From NCBI GenBank assembly GCA_021234535.1, contig CM037850.1:14484114-14548113 (forward strand): DNA of 64,000 bases. The letters are read 5' to 3'. Shown one piece after another: positions 40,901 to 52,900 of the stretch; the stretch's first letter is position 1, and each line of letters opens with the position of its first letter. Source of the DNA: Stichopus chloronotus (Eukaryota > Echinodermata > Holothuroidea > Aspidochirotida > Stichopodidae). The position numbers were made by a program, and so were the translations under genes. Below the pieces are notes generated by a model, which saw only the letters and a list, made by a program, of their open reading frames with translations, did not search any database and was not told the origin of the DNA.

Positions 40901-43900
40901 AATATCATTGATATTCATCTTTGCATTGAAAACTCAATGTATCTCAGGGAAGATTCCGGTCACCTCATAGTAGTAGTACTTTAACAAGTATACCTTGAAA
41001 TAAGAAATCAGGTCTACCTGCAATGCAGAGTTCAGGTAAACATTGATGACCTCTACTCAAACAAGGATCCTTCCGCAAACTACGGAGAGGGATAAAACAC
41101 ATGCTCGTGAGTCATGAATATTATCTATGGGGCATTAACAAAAGAAGAAAAAATATTAAATTAACAGTTTTTTGCTCTTTCCTGAGGCACTTTTTTATGG
41201 AATTTTCCATGTGTAAATCATTATTTAAAATGCAAATCTGTGAAGGAGATATGCTAAATACTCAATGTAGAGAAAGAAAGAGCAAAAAGTTAAGTAAAAT
41301 GTGTGTCACAACTACCTGTGGTCTTTTCAATGACGGTAATCCTTCTAGTTAATACCAAGCTACGTTCAAGCAAGCTATTTGAAAAAGTTGGAGCCAACAT
41401 ATCTTCTCAAAGTTACATACAGTATATGAGAACAACAATTCAGTTGAATCAAAGTAGATTTCCACTACTAAAATTGCATAAAAAGTCTAGAGACATTGGT
41501 CTAACTGCTACACTTTTTAATTTTTCATTGCTGCTACAGGTACTAACGTTCTTACATGCAATCACTTAATACCAAGTACACTGTTCAAGCAAGTGTGCAC
41601 TCCAATAGTTCCTCTACTAATAAGCAAATTGCCAAATCTGCAAACTTACTTTTGTTGTGATGTTACAATCTTTTGTAACGCCCAAAATTAAAATAGGGTC
41701 CCGGGCCGAGCGGTGGCATAGGAACTCGGGCAACTGGAGGTTACCCGAGGTCAGGATTCAGGGGCGAACCCAAAGCTTAAGGCTACAAAGAATGGCAAAA
41801 CAAAATAAAAACATTGAACCAAGTCTCTCGTGGTACGTAGAATGTAATTAAATCAACGAGCAGCTCTCTCAGAGCCCCAACTTAAAACAAACAGAATTGC
41901 TATTTAAATTATGAAGAAACGGTTTTTGGCCCCCTCAGAGCAAATAAGAAAAAGTTATAGTGAAATAAAGTTTTACAAACCTGCCGTGGGAGAAACCGCA
42001 AGCATGGCAAACCTAATAATCGGGTCGGGCATAGGCACGAGACGCTAAAAAAGAAGAAACCCAACCATCAACACTCTGACCGGGGCCCTCCCTCATGTTT
42101 AGAGACACACCTAAAAGGAATTTACCAAAAAAAAAAAAAAACATACCCTAAAGAAATCTACAAAAAAAAAAAACATACCCTAAGGAAACAAAGCATTGAA
42201 CATCCCAGGTTCCCGAGCTCGCTACACTTTGACCTGAAGCCAACAATGACACTTCACATCTATTACAAATAACAACACCACATCGATTAAGGGTACCAAG
42301 AAATATCCAACATCATGTACAAATCCATTGTTAAAGAAAAACCTGCCTTGATTAATGTGCTAAGGATACAGTCTGGTAGATGGAAGTATTAAGTTCTTCT
42401 ACGTATATGTTGCACAGTAGGCTCCAATCACAATCTACCAAGATCAAATGTATCATGATATGTAACAGACTACAGCAGGTCTCTGATAATGATAGCCTAA
42501 GAATGTACCTAACACTCAAAACATGTTTCAGCTGCCCTATGTAATACTGCCATATCTTTTGTACATTATCCCTTTACCTAACTTGCTTGCAGATGACTTA
42601 AAAATAAAAAAAAATGAAATAGTTTAAAGATGACTTTCAATGCAATAATAATTAATGAATTCACAAACTATGATTACAAGGAGGATGTCTTAAGAAATAA
42701 AAAGGCCCATCGATTAAACTAACAAATTTTCTTTTCCTGACAATACTAAAATCACTGCTCACTCACTCAGTTTATTGCTCCGAAGCATCTCTTTAAGTAG
42801 AACACATCCTCAACAAAACAACAAATTACAGCATTTCAAATTTCAACTCTTTAATATGAATTATGACAGCTAACTTTGGTTACTTCTTACAGTACTCCAG
42901 AAATGCCAATTACAATGAAGTTTGTACTACATTCAAAGTGTTTTGTGATTCCATACTGATTTATGTAATCTCTGTAACAGTTAATTCACAAATCAAGGTT
43001 TACACCAACAAGTGATTTACATAGAAGCTTATACATATCAATGAGTCATACTTAATCAATATATACAGCCCTGGTATCATACCACTTTAGTACAGACCTA
43101 GCACTACCAAACCATCCCAAAAATTGTGTATTTACTGGTAGAGGGAGTTCCCAGAAAATGCCTGGCTGATAATGTTGCTGGTACTATGACATCAATATCC
43201 TAGGTGCTAACCACAATAGCTGGACTGATGACTCACCCTTGGGGATACCCTTATATTTTTTTTTATAATTTCATGACTCATCATTTTAAGAACAACCAAG
43301 TTGTACAGACTAAACAACCGTATTAGTTGCATTTTTCACTGAGCTACACAGTATCAACACTTCTCTTCATACAGATTATAAAGGTAACATTACTCTTGAT
43401 TGTATCAAGCTCTACAGTATAGGTATAGGTATACAAGATAACTGCACACTACAAACTCTCATATCACAAACACATTTTTTTCTATGGAAAAATGCTTCTT
43501 TGGAAAATAAAACAATTGATCAAGCCAGAAAGCAATTTAATGTGTCATAATGTCCACATGTAATTATGTGGCTTTTTTGGGGGAGGAGGGCATTAAAGAA
43601 TATGACATATTGCATCATGTGAGGGTGCATAAATAGTACCATCGGTACTTCTAATTTCACAGTAAGTAAGATGACTGATACTGAGGCCATCATGTATTCA
43701 ACACCTTCACACTGAACAAGGGATGTACAGTATCTGCAAGCAGTTTCCTGGGCACCTTAACATTACATGTGTATGGTTGCAACAAGCTGACCCTTGGCCT
43801 CCATCAAAAAGCTCTTGCACCCCAAGTGATTAAAATTCCAAAACTCACCTGGTTTGGTTCTTTACATACGACTCCCTTACCTGTCTCCTCATGGAAAATG

Positions 43901-46900
43901 CACTCCCATCTACCATGTCAAGAGTACTGGTATCGTTTGACATTGCTACTGGCACCATCCAGCAACCCATAAGCACCTCCTTCCCATTATGTAATAACAC
44001 AACAAATATCAGATCCGTTGAAGCTTCATTAGCTGAGCTATCATGTGTGCAAAGTTTTCACTACTGAATCCCTGTTGACTCAAAGGACCTTTGCCCTCCT
44101 CCAAAATCAACTGAGTTCTTGTATTTAATGTGATAAACCTACAGTACAAATACCAAATATTAAATCCATCCCACCTTCCTTTCTTTCGATATCATGTTGA
44201 GATATCATGTTTACATGGTAGTTATCACAAACACACATTTCTATGTGCACACACACATGACATCATGAATGCAAAGGTTTTGATACCATCAAAATCAAAA
44301 AGGAGTAGTTTGACCACTTCTTGGATGAATATCAGCTACCACTTCCAAATAGTACTATCTCCTTCAACAAAGACGGGAAATGTTACAATACTACAAAGAG
44401 GTATTATGAAATATTCTGCTTGATTATTTAACAATTACACTCAATAATTTTTTTCAATTCTGTTGAGAACAGTATGTTAAGCAAGTATGTGTCAACATTT
44501 AGACTGCACAAGAACTTGCCTCTGTACAAAATTGTCTTGCATATACACTTTTCATGTGTCTTGTCCAGAAGCAACCAGTCTGGTATCTGGGTACTCTATC
44601 ATTCAGCCTAGATGAAACTTGGGTCCGAAATTTTTGTCTATGCACACACTACCTGTAATATTCTCCCTGCACTGCGCAAGACAGAGTGAAATATCCAAAT
44701 TCACCTGGTGTGGATGTTTATGAGTAAAACTTACCTGTCTCCAAAAAACCAATGCACATCCCACCTCCATGCCTGAAACAGCTCTGGTAAACTTAAACCC
44801 TGCCTCTGCCCAAAGTGGACCAGTGCCTCCTTCCCAAACTACCACCCAAGAGTGATAGTGGTTGAAATGTATCTTTCATGGCTTGAAGTATTAATGTAAG
44901 ATCTCCCATACTCAGTATTGTACATGCCTTGCAGTAGGTGCCACATATTATTACACCTACACCTGTTTCATATGAGCTACTGTATATCCGGCAACCTGTT
45001 TATACAACACATGAAACTTTTAAAGAGAGTTCATCAAAACATCTCAGGTATCATTATTTCATGAACAGGTGAGTTCAACCAACAACCCACAAACTGATTT
45101 TAGGTGGCTCTAACCAAAAATTACCTTCTGCACAGACCCCCACCACCAACAGATTTTTATGCAAGTCATCCTCACAATAGCAACACAATGACTCACAATA
45201 AGCAATTACTACAAACAGAGGACAGCATAAGTTTGCTAATTCATATTGATCATAGACATCACTGTAACAAAATTAAAAGCAACCTAATTATTACCCACTG
45301 TATAAACTCTTTGACCTCTGGAAGTATGGTAGAACAACAACACACTGTGCCAACAATACAACAATTAATTTGCAAGTTCTTCTTAAAAGTAAACTGCCAT
45401 ATCAGGGAATGAGAGGCATGCAGTATGAGTCAAGGAGGATGAGGAGAGATATAATTCTATGAATGGGGATAATATTGCATCATTACATCGGGGGAGGGGA
45501 GATCCCATTCTATTAATGAGGACAACATTACACTACATCAAGGAAGGGGAGATATATTGCTATCTTGATGGGGATAACATTACATCAGTGAAGACATCAT
45601 TACTATATATCAGAGGAAGAACATAAAAATTAGGAGGGGTAGGGAGGAGCAAAGTGGAAGAATTTGTAGTGACTAGATTTCAAAATATTATAGCAAACCA
45701 TGACCAGAATGCACAAATGCATTGTGGGTTTCGATGATACAAAATTAGGAGCATTTTTTCAGAATCTGACATTGAGGCAATAGTCACAAGCTACCTATGC
45801 TTTATATTAAATATGACATTTGCACAAGCCATATACTGTAGACAAGGTCTGACGGCTTGAAGGCTACGAGAAAGATAGTCTTCTTTGTCAGGTTTGCAAG
45901 AGAAGCTGCATGGATAGGTTTGAAGGGAAGCTGCATGGATAGGTTTGAATGGTGGTTGGGCTAGAGACCAGAGAACCTAGGATAACTCCCAGGAGGGTGC
46001 CAAGCATCTGATCACTGGCCGGGAGTTGAGCAAGCCTCTAAGGAGTCGACTGATAGTTCTGTTTGAGCCAACCGTGGAGCCATCCACTGAGTGAGTGAGT
46101 GAGTGAGTGAGTGAGTGAGTGAGTGAGTGAGTGAGTGAGTGAGTGAGTGAGTGAGTGAGTGAGTGAGTGAGTGAGTGAGTGAGTGAGTGAGTGAGTGAGT
46201 GAGTGGCATCCAGGAACCCTTTGTGGATTGCTGCGATGACTGACCTGTAGGTTCGAATCTTTGATACCTGCTTCCCTTCATTGAGGAGCATTGGGAGGAG
46301 AGCACGTATCTCAATCAAAGGGCCCTGGGTACAAGAGAGGCTTCTCGGAAGACCTCAGTGGGTAAAACACTGAAGTTTTGAATCGTTAGTGTGAACTATT
46401 GACTTTCTTCTAGACTTTCCGGCAAATGGAGCTTTTGCTTTTTTTTTTCCGAAAATCCTTCCTCTCTGGGGAATTTCCTGATAATCCCCAGGCAAGAAGC
46501 TGTAGGCCTTTGTTGAGCTTCGGATCTTGCCTCCACTCCTCTGGTGGGCTTGTTAGGAAGAATCACTGGAATGTCCACAAGGTGCTTGAGGAGGTCCTGT
46601 AACCAAGAGCGTCTTGGATAAACCTTAAAGCAGATAAGATGATTTTCAGCAGGACCTTATGAATTAGGGAAAAGCATACACCTCCATGCCATCCCAACTA
46701 AAGGAGAGTGCCTCCTCTCAACAGAGCATCCACAAGAATGTGTCCTCTCCTGCTACGTGAGTTACCCTGAGGAGACTGTCCTTGACTAGGGCCCAGGAGG
46801 AGATTCATTACTGCCTCAGTGAGCAAAAGTGAGTGTGTGACTCCCTACCTGTTGATATAAGTCACCGTCTTTGAGCTGTCCGAGAAGATTGTGTCCTAGT

Positions 46901-49900
46901 GACCCTTGAGACCACCAGGACATCCAACTGGGCGATGTGGAGGGTATCCGTCATCATTGAAGTGGAAAGGCGACGAGGGTTAAAGGTCCTGTCCCCTGTC
47001 CAATTAATGACCTTGGTCCATCATCTCAGTTGGTTTGCCAAGGTCTCATCCAGTGGAATGAAGGTCCTCATGTCCCTGGATTTGCTCTTGTAGAGTTTGA
47101 AAAGGTGTATCTGCAGGCGCCTCATTCTCGGTCTGCACAGCTCTACGACGTCCTTAGCCATGAAGGCCGTCTGAAGAGTCCCTTCAAGGATCTTGGAAAC
47201 TCTCTCCAGCAACACTTCCACTCTGGCCGGGGAGGGAAATCAGCTTCCAGTTTGGAGCCCAGGATCGCTCCCAGGAAGCGGTTATCCCCTGTGTGCGGAG
47301 ATAGGCCAACGGTGTCCATGCTACTCTGGTAAAGACTCTCGCAGACATGGAGCTGCCGAATGGGAGAGCCCTGAAAACATAGTCTTTTCCCTCGTAGTTG
47401 AAGACAAGGAAACTCATGCAGGATAATGTATAGGTATGTGCAAGTATGCATCCTTTGGATCGATGCTGGCTTCCCGGGCCCCTCTTCTTTAAAGCTGGCA
47501 GGATGAAGGCCAGCATCTCCATTCTAAAATGTTTAGGGTGGACAAACCTTTGGTTCAGAGGCTTAGGTTTAGGGTGGGTTTTCATGGGTCTTTTTTGTCA
47601 TTAGAAAGAGGGACAAATGAAAGAGGGGTCCCTCATCTCCCGCCGCTGGGACAAAGACCTGCTTGGCCAGCAGGACGGATATCTCAAATTCTAAAGCCTA
47701 AATTTGTAGGGGGTCCTTGGGGGATCCTCGTGAACTTCCCTCTGCCAATAGCAGGTGAACTCTATCTGGTAGCCATTCTGAATGAAAAGGACTACCCAGG
47801 GGTCCACCCCTATGCTTACCCAGCAATGAGCAAGGTTCTTGAGTCCCCCCTCCTGGGCACCCTCCTTGATGAGGTGGGCATCCCTAAGGTCGTATTGCGT
47901 TGGTTGCAGTCAGTCGTAGGTGTCAGCGATCCACCCTGGCCACATCCAAAGGAACCCTGCCGAGACTTGCTACTGCCGTAGCCTCTGCTGAGTCTTGGAG
48001 GATATCCTCCTCTTCTGTGTCGTCCCTGTCCTCTAGACCAGAGAGGGCCATCGATGCCTGACAATGTCTGACAATCTAAGGCATCATCCTCGGGCCAGTA
48101 AGTCTCCTCCCTGCAAATGCTGGGCTGCTGATCCGCAGCCGTTGAAGCGAGTTTTGGGGCACGGGCTGGTGCCAGCGTGGGTTCAGAAGCCAAGAAACCG
48201 TAGTGCTCATAACCCTTTCGAGCAGGGCCTGGAGACTGGTCAGTTTAGACAGCCATGCCAGTTCCTCCTCATCCCTTGAGGATCTTCTGCGATGTTTGTG
48301 GCATCTTTCCTCCTTTTCATGGGAACGGGGGCAAGACCTATTCCTACTTGGGAATTTTAAAGAAGATCGCAATGGTGACCTGGACCGGGAAGAAGACCTG
48401 GACCGGGAAAAAGACCTGGACCGAGAACCGGAAAAGCTGCGGGCACAGCTGGGACCCAAGGTCAAAGCAGTCCTGCTTTTCATGGAACAGCCAGTGGAGC
48501 CTGGGCCTCTGCCATACATCCAGTGTTCACGTACGGTGTTAGAGCCGAGCTGGAATCCACCAAGGTGGGTTTCCTTTCCACTTTCGGAAGAGGCTTCTCT
48601 TTCAACAGGGTAACGTCTTTTTCTTCTTTCCACCCATCTGCATGGATCCGGACGATGCCGGTACCGACTGGGGGATCGCATACCGCTCAAAGCTGTCAGC
48701 TTCCAGTGACTGCCTCGTCTCCTCTGGACTTCCATTCCACTTACCACTGGAGCCTCGGGTCCGGGACTCAGGGGGTGGCAATTGGTGTAGTTGAGCCTGC
48801 AGTTTGTTGCACTTGCCCACTAAACAGGGTTGGAAAACCTTGCTAAATTTCCAGCGAACACGATAGAAAATCTACCGATTTCCCGCTGACATTTGTGTAG
48901 ATGTGGCACCCCTTGTGGGGGTTCAACGGGCAAGAAGATTAGGGTTCCTAGCACATCGAAGGGGTAAAATTGTGCAGCTTAGCAAAAAAAATACAACTGG
49001 AAACTTGTACAATATTTGGAAAATCAATCACGAAAGCTTAACATTAGGCTATTTGCGTTGTTGCAATATACGGTACAGTACCTTTGTAAATGTGAAGAAG
49101 TGTCACTGACAAAATGTCAAAAACAAGTGAAACTTGAGCCCAATATTACGCTATATAGATATCCAATAGGCCTGGAATAAATGTCTCGATCATGGCATTC
49201 TTCACTAAAAAGCTGTACATCAGTCCCGTGGCAAATAATGGAACGAAAGTTTCATGTGGTAACGTTGCACAGAATCATAGACCACTATACACTGTCAACT
49301 ACACACTGTACTAGTTACGAACAGCTCTGCACGTTTGAATTTGGAAAATCCTGAAATGTTTCCAAGAAAAGTTTTTAACTGCAAAAAATGTCAACACCTG
49401 TTCCAAAATGGTAATGTTTGTATCTTACGTACATAGCTCATTTCACAGTTTATTCAAACATTAATGGGGCAATTTCTTTGCATACCGAATATTGCCACTC
49501 TGATATTCCCTTCCCCTTAAGTCGCTTTTTGGTTGGCTCCCTTCACTTTTCGAAACATCTATTTCTCTTTATGCTTTTACCCTTTCAGTGTTGACAATTT
49601 TCTGATTTATTTGACTGCTTGTAATTTGGTGTCTGAAAATTAACCCCCAAAACACTGGTGACATTTATCGCATTCATAATACTCAAATTGAGCCACCTGT
49701 TGTGGCTACACTTGTACTGAACTTTTCTATCCCTGACAAATGTGACCATTAACAGGCAGTAGAAATTTGCAGCAACCAGGAAGCCAAAAGGCTTTGTGAT
49801 TCCTTGCTACATGGTTATATTATAACAAACATGAATTATCCACATGACAAGTAAGAGTTCAACTACAGTTATTGTTCTTGAAACACCACATTAATAAGCC

Positions 49901-52900
49901 TTTTAACCCAAAATAACCTTGATTGGTGACCTCATATGACCTTTGACATCGACCAAAAACAATAAGGATCATCTACTCAATATGACCAACCCACCCACCA
50001 AGTATGACATCAGTCACAGTTAACATTCTGGAGATACTGTGTTTACAATGTTTTTACAGTTTGACCTCTGATGAGCTCAAATTACATTTGACCTTGACCA
50101 AAAACAATAGGGATCTTCAGCCTATTATAACCAACCCACACACCAAGTATTACATCAGTCATGGCTACCCTTCTGGAGATATTGTGTTTACTAGGTTTTT
50201 ACAGTTTGACCTCTGGTGACCTCAAATGACATTGGACCTCAACCAAAAACGCTAGAGATCACACACTCAATATGAATAACCCACACACTAAGTACGACAT
50301 CAGTTCAGTCACAGTTACACTTCTGGAAGTATCATGTTTACAAGGTTTTTACAGTTTGGCCTCTGGTGACCTGAAATGACCTTTGACATCCAAAAAAACA
50401 ATAGGGATCATCTACTCAATATGACCAACCCACACACTACGTATGACACCAGTCACAGTTACTGTTCTTGAGAGATTGTGTTTACAGTACAAGGTTTTCG
50501 CATTTTGACCTCTGGTGACCTCAAATGACCTTTGCCCTCCACCAAAAATCATAGGGATCATCTACTCAGTATGACCAACCCACACACTAAGTTTGACAAC
50601 AGTCACAGTAACCCTTAGAACTGGAAATACCATGTTTACAAGGTTTTTCATTTTGACCTCTGGTGACCTCAAATGACCTTTGACCTCCACAAAAAACATT
50701 AGGGATGATCTACTCAGTAGGACCAACCCACACACCAAGTATGAGATCAGTCATGCTTAAACTATTTGAGATATCGTGTTTACAAGCAAAGCGTCACATA
50801 CACAGGCACATACGCACACACACACACGACATCACTATCGCATAGATACCTTGCCTGCCTTCGGCAAGGAATCAAAAAGAGTTAAAAATAAGTCATATCT
50901 CCCATATTTCAAAATGGTTTAATTGAGGCAATTTTTTTACTGTGTATAACGTTATGTTTTCCAGAAAGGTGTGTGGAGCTACCACTGCATCTGGGTGCAA
51001 CACTCTAAAAATAAAGAAGGTACAAAGGTCAAGCCATTCTGCATGGGTCTGTTTGCTCTGCTATGTACTGTATGTATGCTGTGTATGTAGCTATAAAGGC
51101 ACTCCGTTCTCATTAATTGCACAGAGAATCTGTTATGCTGGGTTCACACAAAAAAAAAAAAAAAACTACAAGCGATGGAGATGAAATTGTGCATGAGCTC
51201 ATCGGTGGGCACTGGGGTTCATACGATATGTAGAAATTTGGACCGAACCTCCACACTCCACGCACATAAGGATGGCAGAATGAGGAGAAGGCACTATTAC
51301 CGGATTAAGCCAGAAGGCGCTAGCAGCGGTGTTAAAGGTTGCCAGCACTCTAGAAACAGTAGATGGGAATGCATTTGTTATGCTGAGATGAGGTAAGTGA
51401 GGAGCAAAGTAAATATTGATATTATATGTATAGTAATTTTCATAGAAAAAGAATCAAGGTTTCTCCTTTCCACATTATATACAATATACTACAGATTTTT
51501 TCTTCTGTACTGTAGATATATTCAATCAGAATGTCATGAACAGATGGATGCAAAACTCTTCCTGCAGTACCAGTTTCTATCATTATCAAATTCAACAGAC
51601 TACCCAGGGGACCACAAAAACACTCTGTGGGTTACATTTAGAATATATGTGTGTAATACTGAAAATAATAACCAACCCTCAACCTGGTAGTCTAGAACTA
51701 TTACATGTTCTTCTTTAAAGCAACACAATTAATGAATAACTTCAACTTCTCAGATCTATTGCACAGTAAGAGCTAAAACAGGAATTAACAATACTGTACT
51801 TTGTGATATTTTTGTCAGCAGAATACATAATCCCAATACAGGTTGCAATTTATGCTGCACTCATAAGTATCAAGAAAAGTTGTACTAAAAATGTAACAGA
51901 AAATAAAAAGTGATAAAAAAAGCTTTTCTGCTGCATCATAAATGATTGAATATAAACCAGTAAAATGTCTGCTAAAAAGTTTGGCTACCATATTCAATAC
52001 TACCATAGTTATACTGTAGATTAAATTCCCCATACATACTGTAGACATGACAAATCATGGTGTTCAAATTTATGGAGATATTTCTCTCACAAGACGAAGG
52101 TGTACATTTTGCAGAGTAAGAAGAGTAATATAGGGGTCCCAAACACTGACTACTGCTTTAAACGATACTGCTCAATTAGAAACTATTCAAATCAAGGCAC
52201 ACACCAGAGTGACTCAGACACTACTGCATTGCTTCCAATTAAATTCTAGCAAAGAGAAGTGACCAATCACATGCATTACGTACATGAGAGCAGTGTAGTC
52301 AGTGAGTGACAAAGTGTGCTACTCAATGGCAGTACTAAGTACAGTAGCATGGAGGATAATAACAATTCATATCTGATGAACTACTGGATACAACTAGTTA
52401 TATAAAATTAATAATTTGTAAGCATTGCATTCATGTATTTTAATTCCACGAATTACACTAACAGCGCCATGTTATACTTGTAGTTTACAGTACACTGTAA
52501 TATTTATAGGCATATTAAGAGTGGATTTCAAGTCGTATTCTTAAATCATCACTCCAGAAAATTTCCAACCTGGTGTGGCCACATATTTTTCCTCTGAGTG
52601 AGAATACTGTAATGAATACTGAAAAGAAACTTGTAACATTGTACACTGTTGAATGAAAAGAGACCATTGAGAAAGAATGCATTTTAGGTTCCTACAGTAG
52701 TCAAACAACATTGTATTGCACATCTTCTCATGTGTAAAGGGTTGATAAACTGCTGACACCAATAGTCCCAAGGCAAATATATGACTAACAGGCAAAACAA
52801 AGTGACAAGTTTTTTCTGAAACTAACAGTTTACTATTAATATAACGTATTTAAATTAGACCTAGTTAAAAAAAAATATGCCCATTCAGAGAGTCCTCTAG

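Larger units (their letters stand above)
45820..48824 (-). mobile_element. DIRS-type (tyrosine recombinase) retrotransposon, degenerate
   Basis: Read right to left, the block gives an SR-rich gag-like part (48747-48076) and a reverse transcriptase (about 47585-47150) with [15 protein letters not shown] and, after a frame change, [18 protein letters not shown]. The DIRS linker follows, with MRRLQIHLF and [12 protein letters not shown] (about 47140-47021). An eroded RNase H-like stretch comes next, then a tyrosine-recombinase part (46318-45840) with [13 protein letters not shown] and KTIFLVA. RT-RH-YR order with these phrases is typical of DIRS/Ngaro elements. Frames are broken by many stops and shifts, so this copy is inactive. 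Its right side abuts a hAT insertion at 48825. Confidence 0.8.

Noticed and set aside
45977..46318. 113-codon protein with long Leu-Thr-His-Ser repeats
   Set aside because: The repeats are the translated TGAG microsatellite. The flanks are a dead DIRS recombinase, not a novel repeat protein.
47529..47981. 150-codon plus-strand open frame
   Set aside because: It is antisense to the minus-strand retroelement between its gag-like and reverse-transcriptase parts and has no recognisable motif.
48203..48613. 136-codon plus-strand Asp/Arg/Glu-rich frame
   Set aside because: Its repeated [11 protein letters not shown] phrase is the complement of the SR-rich gag-like sequence, hence a shadow.
48076..48747. 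223-codon minus-strand Arg/Ser-rich frame as a host SR splicing factor
   Set aside because: It has no RNA-binding domain and leads directly into the DIRS-type reverse transcriptase, so a gag-like part is the better reading.
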